Assembly (NCBI RefSeq): GCF_001816145.1 | Contig: NZ_MDZB01000102.1 | Span: 1-53,475, forward strand | Direction of reading: 5' to 3' | DNA length: 53,475 bases | Origin: Hymenobacter lapidarius | GTDB lineage: Bacteria > Bacteroidota > Bacteroidia > Cytophagales > Hymenobacteraceae | Position numbers and translations under genes: made by a program | In this document: positions 21,435-29,567 of the stretch, piece after piece | How positions within the stretch are numbered: the stretch's first letter is position 1 | Layout: the number at the start of each line of letters is the position of its first letter | The notes under the pieces: model-generated | Seen by the model: the letters and a program-made list of their open reading frames with translations, nothing else | Databases searched by the model: none | What the model was told of the DNA's origin: nothing

Positions 21435-21863
21435 TTACTTGACCGAAGCCGTGGCCCCGTCCAAGTCCTTCTTCACGTACTTGCTGGGGCATTTCAGTAG
21501 GATTTTATCGGCCATAAAGACCTTGCCGCGCATGTTGCCGGTAATCACCACCTGCTCGGAAGCATCGAAATCCTGCGGCTTGGGGTTGTTGTATACCACG
21601 CGTTGGGCTACCTGCAGCGTATCCACCAGGGTGAAAGCGAAGTAGTTGGGGTCCGTCATGGGGTCGTACTCCAGGTCGATGGGGCGCTGCTGGCCGTCGC
21701 GCAGGAGCTTGCCCACCACGTGTACTTTGGTAGCGTTGCCTTCGGCAGCCCGCTGCCGGGCCTCGCCGAAGCCAACGTACACGCTGGCATCGGCCGTAGT
21801 GCTGAGGATGATAGCAGCGGCCACTGCAATGATGGCCATGACGAAAAGGTGCGACTTCTTCAT
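21435..21863 (-). CDS. ccmE: Heme chaperone CcmE, CxxxY variant
   Basis: 142 residues. One N-terminal membrane anchor (about 6-22) is followed by the periplasmic OB-fold: SVYVGFGEARQ, VHVVGKL, VVYNNPKPQDFDASEQVVITG and the GKVFMADKILLKCPSKY strand. CcmE binds heme covalently and hands it to CcmF. The usual heme-binding His of HxxxY is a Cys here: C125-P-S-K-Y129. CxxxY CcmE proteins are known from archaea and some bacteria such as Desulfovibrio, and I believe this is also the normal form in Bacteroidota. Confidence 0.93.
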   Translation of the reverse strand: MKKSHLFVMAIIAVAAAIILSTTADASVYVGFGEARQRAAEGNATKVHVVGKLLRDGQQRPIDLEYDPMTDPNYFAFTLVDTLQVAQRVVYNNPKPQDFDASEQVVITGNMRGKVFMADKILLKCPSKYVKKDLDGATASVK

Positions 21864-21954
21864 ATCGGGGAGTGGTCGGTTGGGCGAGTAGTGGGGCTTT
21901 ATGCCTGAGCTACTCGCAGGGTAACAACAGTTGGCGACGGGCTTTGGGTCCCGG

Positions 21955-22188
21955 CTATTTTTTTATTTGCTGCTCCAGCTTGCTAACCTTCCGGTCGAGG
22001 GTGATGAGGTAGAGCAGCAGGCCGGCTACGATGAGGCCGACTACGGCCGCCACTACGTATATTTTACCGTTGGCGCGCAGGGCATCGGCCATTTCGGGGG
22101 CATCGGCCGACTGCGCCAGGGCCGTGGTCACGGATAGCAGCATCAATAGGAAAAAGCCAGCCAGACGCTGGAAATAGCTAGTTTTCAT
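21955..22188 (-). CDS. ccmD: CcmD-family small membrane protein
   Basis: 77 residues from the ATG at 22188, which overlaps the end of ccmC by 11 bases. It has a cleavable or uncleaved N-terminal hydrophobic segment (about 8-25, ending ALAQ), then GKIYVVAAVVGLIVAGLLLYL as the CcmD helix and a basic coiled tail DRKVSKLEQQIKK. CcmD stabilises the CcmABC-CcmE complex. A signal-like first segment before the usual helix makes it longer than E. coli CcmD. Confidence 0.8.
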   Translation of the reverse strand: MKTSYFQRLAGFFLLMLLSVTTALAQSADAPEMADALRANGKIYVVAAVVGLIVAGLLLYLITLDRKVSKLEQQIKK

Positions 22189-22933
22189 CGTATTTAGATT
22201 GCAGGAAAGCAAAGCGACTGCTTACTTGAGTGAGCCAGAAGGCGAATAAAATCCAGCCGATTACAACCGGGTAAAACAGCTTGCGCATGGTGTCGTCGAG
22301 GTCGTACTGGCTGAAACCGGGGTTGCCGGTTTGGCCCGGGTGCAGCGACGGCCCGCTGAGGCGCGGCAGAATAAAGAGCAGCGGCACGACGGCCGCAAAT
22401 GCGAAGATGTTGTAGATGGCCGACACGCGGGCCCGCTGCTGGTCGTCGCGGAAGGAGCCGCGCAGCACCAAATAGGCGCCGTAGATGAGCATGGCCACGG
22501 CCGCGCCGTTCAGGCGCGGGTCGGGCGTCCACCACGCGCCCCAGGTGAATTTGGCCCACAGGCTGCCCGTGGCCAGGCCCAGCAGGCCCAGCACAATGCC
22601 GGTTTTAGCCGATTCGTGGGCCAGAATGTCGAGCCGGGCCGAGGGATTGCGCAGGTACTGAATGGAATACCAAACCGACACCATGAGCACCATTATCATG
22701 GAAAACCACATGGGCACGTGGAAAAACAGGTTGCGGATGCTCTCGTTCACGATGGGCAGCGGCGGCACGCTTATCAGAAAGCCGGCCGCCGAGCCGCCCA
22801 CCAGCAGCAGCACCGTCAGGGCTTTCCAGAACCAACCTGCACTGCGCTGCTCAATCAGGCGCTGGCCGCCCCACACGCCCAGCACGGTGAAAAGCAACCC
22901 CAGCACACTGCCAATAATTTTTGCATTAGTCAT
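22178..22933 (-). CDS. ccmC: Heme exporter/handling protein CcmC
   Basis: 251 residues, six or seven membrane helices. The WWD motif WGAWWTPDPR spans 131-140, flanked by the conserved H72 (LFFHVPMWFSM) and the His in the loop PRLSGPSLHPGQTG. CcmC loads heme on CcmE. The start ATG at 22933 follows ccmB by 30 bases and its end overlaps ccmD. Confidence 0.94.
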   Translation of the reverse strand: MTNAKIIGSVLGLLFTVLGVWGGQRLIEQRSAGWFWKALTVLLLVGGSAAGFLISVPPLPIVNESIRNLFFHVPMWFSMIMVLMVSVWYSIQYLRNPSARLDILAHESAKTGIVLGLLGLATGSLWAKFTWGAWWTPDPRLNGAAVAMLIYGAYLVLRGSFRDDQQRARVSAIYNIFAFAAVVPLLFILPRLSGPSLHPGQTGNPGFSQYDLDDTMRKLFYPVVIGWILFAFWLTQVSSRFAFLQSKYDEN

Positions 22934-22963
22934 ATCGAAAAGCTATGCACGAAGCGCCACGGG

Positions 22964-23632
22964 CTACCCGCGCCACAGATAAGGAAACAACACATAAGAC
23001 AGCGCGCCCACCAGCATGTTTAGCGCCAGCAACGTGAGCAGCGATTGGTCGCTCACGCTGCGGTCCAGCCCGTCAAGCGCGTTCTTGCTCACCTTGATGA
23101 GCAGTAGCAGCATGGGCACCATCACGGGGAAGCCGAGCACGGCCATGAGGGTGGCGCCGTTGCCGCCGGCCTTGGCCGCGATGCCCGACACCAGCGTGAG
23201 CGTGGTGGCAAAGCCCACGGCACCCAGCAGCAGGTTGGCTACAAACAGCGGCGCGTCTTGAATGGGATTGCCAAGGAAAACGGTGTAGAGAAACAAGCCC
23301 AGCAGCGCCACCGCCATCAGCAGCAGCGCGTTGTAGAGCATTTTGGCCAGAATAATGGCCTGGGGCCGCACCAGCGTGTAGTAGTAGAGCCGCTGGCCGG
23401 GGCTTTCCTGCATAAAGCCCTTCGCCACGGCATTAATGGCCGCAAACAGCAGAATGACCCACAGCAGTGCGTTCCAGGCCGGGGCCGGGGGCTGGCCCCC
23501 GCGCAGGCTAAAGCTCAGAAAGCACACAAACACCGTGCTGCCCACGTACAACAGCAACCCGCCCAGCGCCGACTTCTGCCGCCATTCGAGGCGGAAGTCT
23601 TTGGCTAACAGCGTAGTGATTTCGCGGAGCAT
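22964..23632 (-). CDS. ccmB: Heme exporter protein CcmB
   Basis: 222 residues from the ATG at 23632; a longer reading adds 21 residues of unlikely sequence. It has six membrane helices and is the permease part of the CcmAB ABC transporter, which releases holo-CcmE from CcmC. Recognisable are LLAKDFRLEWRQKSALGGLL at the start and the ESPGQRLYYYTLVRPQAIIL loop. It opens the ccm cluster. No ccmA ATPase gene lies beside it. Confidence 0.92.
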   Translation of the reverse strand: MLREITTLLAKDFRLEWRQKSALGGLLLYVGSTVFVCFLSFSLRGGQPPAPAWNALLWVILLFAAINAVAKGFMQESPGQRLYYYTLVRPQAIILAKMLYNALLLMAVALLGLFLYTVFLGNPIQDAPLFVANLLLGAVGFATTLTLVSGIAAKAGGNGATLMAVLGFPVMVPMLLLLIKVSKNALDGLDRSVSDQSLLTLLALNMLVGALSYVLFPYLWRG

Positions 23633-23662
23633 CGGCACGGGCAGGGGTTCGGTTTCGGGCCG

Positions 23663-23670
23663 CAAAGATA
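23663..23670 (-). promoter_or_regulatory. Possible -7 element of the ccm cluster
   Basis: On the minus strand TATCTTTG fits TAnnTTTG, 30 bases before the ccmB ATG. The upstream TTG is 14 bases away instead of the usual 19-20, so the match is partial. Confidence 0.45.
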
Positions 23671-23705
23671 CGACCGAACCCCGCCAAGCAGCCACGAAAA
23701 AAGAA

Positions 23706-23806
23706 CGTCATGCTTATCTGGCGTCCGCTTGCCGAAGCATCTCTGTCGCGCAACTAATCAACTTTAGCATTGCAGTAGAGATGCTTCGGCTGCGCTCAGC
23801 ATGACG
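23706..23806. repeat. Palindromic repeat, GTCATGCTGAGC family, copy 6 (hybrid arms)
   Basis: A 101-base element. The right arm, GTAGAGATGCTTCGGC then TGCGCTCAGCATGACG, belongs to the subtype of copy 5. The left arm, CGTCATGCTTATCTGGCGTC then CGCTTGCCGAAGCATCTC, is instead the subtype of the outer element at 37279. The arms therefore pair only in part: the ends and the GAAGCATCTC block pair, the stretch between does not. It lies between ccmB and the TolB-barrel gene. Confidence 0.8.
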
Positions 23807-23832
23807 TTCCATTGGTTTTTCTCTTCTTCCAA

Positions 23833-26800
23833 CTAAAAGTCGTAGCCCAAGGTGAAATAGAACTTTGGGCCTTTGGTTTCGAAGTTCTCTTCGCCCCAGG
23901 CCACGTCCACCTTGCCGTAGAAACCCAGCAGGGTGGTGCGCGCCCCCACGCCGTAGCCCACCAGCAGGGGGTTGCGGAAGTTTACCACCGTGGCCGAGAA
24001 AAAGCCTCCCGCCGGCACCTTCTGCTCGGGGTTGTCTTCAGAGAGGGGCGTTGAGCCGCGGTAGGCCGTGCCGGCATCCACGAAGCCGGTGAGCTGCAGG
24101 TTGCGGAAGAAGCCAGAATAGATGGGCTTGCGGGCGAAATACTGCACAATTGGCACGCGCAGCTCGCTGTTAAGCAGCACGTAGCGCGAGCCGCTGCGAG
24201 CGCCGTAGTCGAAGCCGCGCAGATTGGTCACAAACTCCTGGTTGAACACTTGGTCGGGTGCGGTGTAGTCGGTCAGGAAGCGGCTTCCTTCGTAGCCAGC
24301 GTTCAACCAATTGTCCATACCACCGATGCGGAACACCTGCTGGCGCTTGCCAAAGAACTGGCCGTAGCTGGCCCGGTTGGCCCACACTATCGAGCGGGTT
24401 ATTTTTTGGTAGTGCCTGAAGTCCAGCACCAGCTTGCTGAAATTGAGGGACTTGTCGTCGAGGCTGTTCTGGCTCTGCAAGCTGGCTTTCAGGCGGGTGC
24501 CCGACACCATGTTTACGCCGGTGGCCACGCTGTTGTCGAACACCAGCTCGCCACTGGAGCCGATGTAGTTGTAATTGGCATCATCCTCCGTCGACACGTC
24601 GCCCAGCCGGGTGCGCGAAATGTTGACGTAGCGCGGCCCGCCGCGCACGCTCAGGTTATGGGTGAGCGGGTAGGCAATGGTGGGCGCTACTTCGTGGCGG
24701 CCGTAGCGGTAGCGGACGTTGTTGATGTCGAAGAAGTAGGCCTGCTTCTGGTAGCCCACGCCCCAGTCGTAGCGGTTGGTGAGGTTGGTGTAGGATGCCC
24801 GGATGTTGCTGGTGCGCAAGTCAAACAGGCCAAACAAGCTAGCATCAATGCGCTGGTTTTCGAGCACGTCGGTGAGGGCGGCTTTGAACTGCAGCCCCAG
24901 GCCCAGGAGTGGGTCCACGTAAATGGAGGTCGACACATTGTCGGCCATGAAGCGCGTGTCGTACCGGAACGGCCCGGTTATGCTCGTCGCCTCGGCAGGG
25001 GCGGCTGTTTTGGTGCCGGCAGCGGCCGTGCGGCGCCGCTTTGCGGAAGCTGCCTGCACGGGCTCGTCTTCCTCAAACTGATAGTCGCTGGTATTTACCG
25101 TGCCGGTGGCCTTGCTGGTAACCGGAACCGCGCGCGTCGAGTCAGTGAGAGGCGTGGCTGCGGCGGTGCGGGCCGCAGTGTCCGGGGCCGTAACCGTCAC
25201 GGCCACAGGCGGTGGGGCCGGAACTGGCTTGGGCACTGCCGCCTGTGGCGGCGCCGAACGGTTTTCCAAGGTCTGCTGGCGGGCCGTTTTGGTGATGGGC
25301 AGCGGCGCGGTCAGCGGGAAGGTGGGGTACACGTACAGGATGTCGCGGGCCTGAGCCGGCGCCACAAATACCAGCGCCGAGGTCTGGGCGCTGTAGTCGA
25401 AGTCCTGCATATTGGGCAGCCAGTTGGTGAGCAGGGTGCGCTCCTTGGTTTTAAGCGAGTAGCGGTACAGGGCCCGCACGCCGCTCTCCTCGCCCAGGTA
25501 CAGAATCTCGTCGTCGGAAATGGCGCGGGGCCGCGTCTCGTTCGAAATGGTGCTCACCAGCGTTTCCACCGGAATGGCCCGGCCATCGAGGTGATACACA
25601 AACAAGTCGTAGTTGTTCACCACATTCTGGAACGTGGCGGGGCGCGCCCGGCCAGCCGAGTCGAGGTAGCGGTTGGAGCTGAACACTAGGCCCTGGCCGC
25701 CGGGCAGGAACACCGGCTGCACATCGTCGAACAGGTCGCTGGTGAGCTGCTCGGCCTTGCGGCTGCCCGCCCGCAGCAGGTAAATGTCGTTCTGGCCGTT
25801 GCGCACGGCGCTAAACACCAAGGACTTGCCATCAGGCGAGTAGCTCATGCTCAGAATCTGGTCGTAGTTCTCAAACAGCGAAGCCGGCCGCGAAAAACGG
25901 ATGGCTTCGCGGGCCCGTTGCACCAGGCCCCGGCCGTCGGCATCGCGCAGGCGCAGCACCATTTCGCCGCGGCTCATTTCGGCTACTGCCACCTGGGAGT
26001 TGCCGCGCCAGGCCAGCACGGGCAGGCGGGTTTCAACCTGCTGGTCAGGCGTTTTGTGGCCGCCACGGCTCAGAATGCGGCGGCGCGAACCGTCGCGGTT
26101 CGTCACCATCACGCGGTAGCGGCCCTGCTCGTTTTGGGCGTAGGCCACCAGCTGTCCGTTAGGGCTCACCACCGGCTGCGAAAACACGTCGGAATGGCGG
26201 TTGCGGCCGCTCTGGCGGAGTTTCTTGTCCGGCTCGACCAGCGTGGCCACGGGCTGGCCATTGAGGTCGCGGTAGTAAGTCAGCCACTCCTTCAGGAATA
26301 CCTTGTAGGGTACGTTCAGGGAGGAGCTGATGCCCACTTCCACGTCGCGGGTGATGCGCGTGAGGTTGAGGATGTTCTGAATGGTGGTGTAGCCGTAGCG
26401 CTCGGCCACGTAGTTCCAGATGCTCTGGCCGGCCAGCGTGGGGCTGCGCAAAAAGAACGGCGCGGTGCGGGCTCCGGTGGGGTGCTGCTTGCTCATGTCG
26501 CGCATGTAGCCGTCCATGTCCACGCTCCAGCCCTCGGCGGCGTAGGCCGAGGCACCGCCAATAAACCAGTCGGGCAGCTGCAGCAGGTAGCTGCTTTGCA
26601 GTACTTCCTTCAGCGAGCCGCCGTACATCATGTCGTTCAGGAGCACCTCGGTAATCTGGGTGCTCAGCTCGCGCTTGAACTCGGTTTCCTGGCCAGCGAA
26701 GGCAATTTGCACCTTGCTCATGCGGGCCAGCGGGGTTTCGCCGCCATTTATCTGTTGCTGGGTGGCCGTGAGGCCGATGTTGCTCTGCCGCAGGTCACCC

Positions 26801-27102
26801 ACCGAGTTGTAGAACAGCAGGGTAGTTTTGGAGTAGGGGTAGTAGCCAATCAGCGCCGTGATGCGCTGCAGCTCCTTCTCCGCGTACTCGGCCGCCCGGC
26901 GCGCGTTGCCCTGGCCGCCCTCGTAGTACATCACATTAAAGTTCTGGGTGCTGAGCTGCTGCCAGTTGAACTGCTTGTACTGGATGCGTACCCGCCCAAA
27001 AGGCTCCTGCGCGGTTTGGGCGCGCGCCGTGGGGACGAGCAGAAACGGCAACAGCAGCGCCAGAGCTCCCAGCGTGCGCTTCGCGAATAATGAAATGGTC
27101 AT
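23833..27102 (-). CDS. Outer-membrane protein: degenerate peptidase MA-like domain, TolB-type propeller and C-terminal barrel
   Basis: 1089 residues from the ATG at 27102, with a signal peptide (about 1-29). Residues 30-280 resemble a peptidase MA-like gluzincin domain (LQLPDWFIGGASAYAAEGWS), but HExxH is absent. Residues 300-610 have TolB/WD40 propeller repeats (PNGQLVAYAQNEQGRYRVMV, YSPDGKSLVFSAVRNGQNDI, LPGGQGLVFSSNR). A Pro/Ala/Thr-rich linker covers about 620-720. The last 350 residues form a D15-like beta-barrel ending in Phe. This architecture recurs in Bacteroidota as a TolB-like protein of unknown function. It is probably monocistronic. Confidence 0.8.
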   Translation of the reverse strand: MTISLFAKRTLGALALLLPFLLVPTARAQTAQEPFGRVRIQYKQFNWQQLSTQNFNVMYYEGGQGNARRAAEYAEKELQRITALIGYYPYSKTTLLFYNSVGDLRQSNIGLTATQQQINGGETPLARMSKVQIAFAGQETEFKRELSTQITEVLLNDMMYGGSLKEVLQSSYLLQLPDWFIGGASAYAAEGWSVDMDGYMRDMSKQHPTGARTAPFFLRSPTLAGQSIWNYVAERYGYTTIQNILNLTRITRDVEVGISSSLNVPYKVFLKEWLTYYRDLNGQPVATLVEPDKKLRQSGRNRHSDVFSQPVVSPNGQLVAYAQNEQGRYRVMVTNRDGSRRRILSRGGHKTPDQQVETRLPVLAWRGNSQVAVAEMSRGEMVLRLRDADGRGLVQRAREAIRFSRPASLFENYDQILSMSYSPDGKSLVFSAVRNGQNDIYLLRAGSRKAEQLTSDLFDDVQPVFLPGGQGLVFSSNRYLDSAGRARPATFQNVVNNYDLFVYHLDGRAIPVETLVSTISNETRPRAISDDEILYLGEESGVRALYRYSLKTKERTLLTNWLPNMQDFDYSAQTSALVFVAPAQARDILYVYPTFPLTAPLPITKTARQQTLENRSAPPQAAVPKPVPAPPPVAVTVTAPDTAARTAAATPLTDSTRAVPVTSKATGTVNTSDYQFEEDEPVQAASAKRRRTAAAGTKTAAPAEATSITGPFRYDTRFMADNVSTSIYVDPLLGLGLQFKAALTDVLENQRIDASLFGLFDLRTSNIRASYTNLTNRYDWGVGYQKQAYFFDINNVRYRYGRHEVAPTIAYPLTHNLSVRGGPRYVNISRTRLGDVSTEDDANYNYIGSSGELVFDNSVATGVNMVSGTRLKASLQSQNSLDDKSLNFSKLVLDFRHYQKITRSIVWANRASYGQFFGKRQQVFRIGGMDNWLNAGYEGSRFLTDYTAPDQVFNQEFVTNLRGFDYGARSGSRYVLLNSELRVPIVQYFARKPIYSGFFRNLQLTGFVDAGTAYRGSTPLSEDNPEQKVPAGGFFSATVVNFRNPLLVGYGVGARTTLLGFYGKVDVAWGEENFETKGPKFYFTLGYDF

Positions 27103-27297
27103 AGTAGAGCCAACGAGCAAAGACGAAAATTAGTCCTCCGAAACGCTTGATTTTTTGCAATCCCCGCCCAAAAAATGAAGCAGCTGAAACGGCATCAAGA
27201 GCGGGCTGAAATAAAGGCGTTTGGAGCGAAATTGTTACAGCCGGCATTTCAAGCTGGCAGACAGGCAGCGGCGCCGACGGAGCCGTATCAATAGTAC

Positions 27298-28374
27298 TCA
27301 AATTACGTCAGCCGGCTGCAAGGCGTTGTACCGCTGCAGGCTGGCGTCGGGCCACATTTCGCCGTGCCCTTCCAGGCAGTCGGCCAATAGGGCGGCCAGC
27401 CGCGGAGCCAGCATCACGCCCTTGGACCCGTAGCCGCCGCAAAAGCTTAAGCACGGCACGGTGGGGTGCGTCCCCACCAGCGGCCGTCGGTCGCGCACGG
27501 CCGGCCGCACGCCGGCCTGCTGGTCCACCACGGCAAAGGGCAGGTCGGTGAGCACCGCCAGCCGCGCCGCCAGCTCTTCGCGCCCCACCGCCGTGGGCCC
27601 TTCGGCAAATGGCGGCCACCGGTACGTAGCGCCCACCCGAAACCGCTCGGCGCCCACCGGCACCACGTAGGCCCCCCGATTGAGGACCTGCGCCGTGCTC
27701 AGGCCCGCGCACGTCACATCCAGCACTTCGCCCTGGTTGGGGGTGAGGGGCAGCCAGCTAAAATACGGGTTGTGCACGGCCGCCGCGCCTTCGCAGCACA
27801 CCACGTGGCGGGCCCGCACCTGCCCCGCGTAAACTGCTCCAGTCGGGTCCGTAACGAGCCGGGTCCAGTCAAAAGTTTCGCGCCGCAGCCAGCCGTCGCG
27901 GGTACCTTCGGCGGCCAGCACGGCCAGCAGCTGGCGCACGGCCACGTGGCCCCCGCCGCGCAGCCACGCGCCCCCAAACGGCGCGTGTACGCCCGCTAGC
28001 TCTGGGTCAGCGGTGGCGAGGCCGGCCATAAAACCCTCCCAGGGCTGGTCGGCGCTACGGGCCAGTATCGAGTTCTGCTCTTCAAGCGAGGAAAAGAGCT
28101 TCAGAATGGGAGTTTCGGTGAAAAAAGGCTGTCCGTAGCGCTGCCCCAGCTCCCGGTAAAAAGTGGTGGCAAACGGCAGTAGTTCGGCCGCGCGCCACGT
28201 CAGGGCAAAGCGCTTGCCAGCCACGGGATTCATGAGGCCAGCCGCCACATTGGAGGCCGAGTTGTGCTGGCCGGGGTCGTACACCAGCACGTGGTGGCCC
28301 CGCTCGCGCAGCACGTACGCCAGCGTGGCGCCCGCTATGCCGTGGCCCACCACCAAAAAATCACAGTCTGTCAT
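27298..28374 (-). CDS. FAD-dependent oxidoreductase, DAO (glycine/D-amino acid oxidase) family
   Basis: 358 residues from the ATG at 28374; the frame continues upstream through a repeat and is not coding there. The FAD-binding motif is DFLVVGHGIAGATLAYVL (4-21). Later parts show GLMNPVAGKRFALTW, RHVVCCEGAAAV and the C-terminal CGGYGSKGVMLAPRLAALLA, all usual for DAO enzymes of the type related to MnmC and ThiO. The substrate is not clear. The 176 bases downstream (27122-27297) hold no gene I can support. Confidence 0.88.
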   Translation of the reverse strand: MTDCDFLVVGHGIAGATLAYVLRERGHHVLVYDPGQHNSASNVAAGLMNPVAGKRFALTWRAAELLPFATTFYRELGQRYGQPFFTETPILKLFSSLEEQNSILARSADQPWEGFMAGLATADPELAGVHAPFGGAWLRGGGHVAVRQLLAVLAAEGTRDGWLRRETFDWTRLVTDPTGAVYAGQVRARHVVCCEGAAAVHNPYFSWLPLTPNQGEVLDVTCAGLSTAQVLNRGAYVVPVGAERFRVGATYRWPPFAEGPTAVGREELAARLAVLTDLPFAVVDQQAGVRPAVRDRRPLVGTHPTVPCLSFCGGYGSKGVMLAPRLAALLADCLEGHGEMWPDASLQRYNALQPADVI

Positions 28375-28460
28375 CAGTGGCAAGGTAATGGAAGAAATGG
28401 TGAGATTTGAGGTTTGAATGTTGAGTGACCGGTATAAACTGCTTTTTGAGTGGGATGGCA

Positions 28461-28588
28461 CGCGTCTGCGACGCGTTGCCGGCTGCCTTCGAGCCTGCGG
28501 CTCGCCGAGGAACGGCTTGCGCCAGGGCCCTGGAAATTGCCTGCCGAGCCGCAGGCTCGAATCCAATTGGCAACGCGTCGCAGACGCG
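28461..28588. repeat. GC-rich nested palindrome
   Basis: Two perfect inverted repeats lie one inside the other. The outer arms are 20 bases (28461-28480, starting CGCGTCTGCGACGCG, and 28569-28588). The inner arms are 17 bases (28488-28504, TTCGAGCCTGCGGCTCG, and 28545-28561). The loop is 40 bases. Each arm is also partly self-complementary (CGCGTCTGCGACGCG; CGAGCCTGCGGCTCG). It lies in the 393-base divergent gap between the DAO gene and the MBL gene; I see no other clear feature in that gap. Confidence 0.9.
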
Positions 28589-28767
28589 CGCCAACCCAGC
28601 GTAGCCGGTTGAAACCACTGGTTGAAGCAGGATTAACCAGAACCAGTTGTAAAAATGGATTCTCCTTCAGCCAAGTCGGTTGAATTTTAACTCAAAACTC
28701 AACCCTTAAAATTCAACACTGCCTTTGTGCCGTACTTTGCCGCACCGCTCCAATACGTTGCTTTACT

Positions 28768-29409
28768 ATGACTGTCGCCGGATTTACCTTCAACGCCTTT
28801 TCCGAAAATACCTACCTGCTGATTGACGAGGCCACCCAGCAGTGCGCCATTGTGGACCCCGGCTGCTACTCGCCCGCCGAGCAGCAGGCACTGCGCGAAT
28901 ACATCGAAGACAACAAGCTGCAGGTCAAGTTATTGCTCAATACCCACGCCCACATCGACCACGTGCTGGGCAACCAGTTTGTGCTCAATACGTGGCCGGG
29001 CACGCCTTTCCTGTTGCACCAGTTGGACCTGGCCACGCTGCGGGCCGTGCCCACCTACGCCGGCAGCTACGGCTTCCCGCAGTACCAGCCTGCCGAGCCC
29101 ACCGGGGAGCTAGTGGCCGGCCAGCCCGTGCACATTGGCGAGACCGCGCTGGAAGTGCGCTTTGCGCCGGGCCACGCGCCGGGCCACGTGGTGTTCTACC
29201 ACCAGCCCACGGCCACGGTCATTGGCGGCGACGTGCTGTTTCAGCGCAGCATTGGGCGCACCGACCTGCCCGGCGGCGACCACGCCACGCTCCTGCGCAG
29301 CATTGAAACCGAGCTGATGACCCTGCCTGACGCTACGGTGGTATACCCCGGCCACGGCCCCGCCACTACCATCGGCGAAGAGCGTCGCAGCAACCCTTTC
29401 CTGAACTAG
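28768..29409 (+). CDS. MBL-fold metallo-hydrolase, glyoxalase II-like
   Basis: 213 residues. The metal motif is T59-H60-A61-H62-I63-D64-H65. Further ligands are in FAPGHAPGHVVFY, GGDVLF and YPGHGPATTIGEE. The short single-domain form (no C-terminal glutathione-binding helix domain) fits YcbL-type glyoxalase II or related thioester hydrolases. NTYLLID and AIVDPGCY at the start are family features. It precedes pssA on the same strand by 158 bases and may share its transcript. Confidence 0.92.
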   Translation: MTVAGFTFNAFSENTYLLIDEATQQCAIVDPGCYSPAEQQALREYIEDNKLQVKLLLNTHAHIDHVLGNQFVLNTWPGTPFLLHQLDLATLRAVPTYAGSYGFPQYQPAEPTGELVAGQPVHIGETALEVRFAPGHAPGHVVFYHQPTATVIGGDVLFQRSIGRTDLPGGDHATLLRSIETELMTLPDATVVYPGHGPATTIGEERRSNPFLN

Positions 29410-29567
29410 GCTCCGGCAGGCAACTGCCGCCGTGCCACGCCCGCCCGTGCCCCGGGCCGGCGGCAGGCCCGATTTTAGTAATTTTGAGTAGTGATGAGGT
29501 AAAAATCCGGCCCCTGCGTACAGCATATCGCGCCCGTACCTTCGTTAACTTATTCTTTCCTTCTCCT

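Noticed and set aside
24250..27090. Two plus-strand frames of 479 and 390 codons opposite the TolB-barrel gene
   Set aside because: Antisense shadows; low-complexity His/Gly/Val composition and no start signals.
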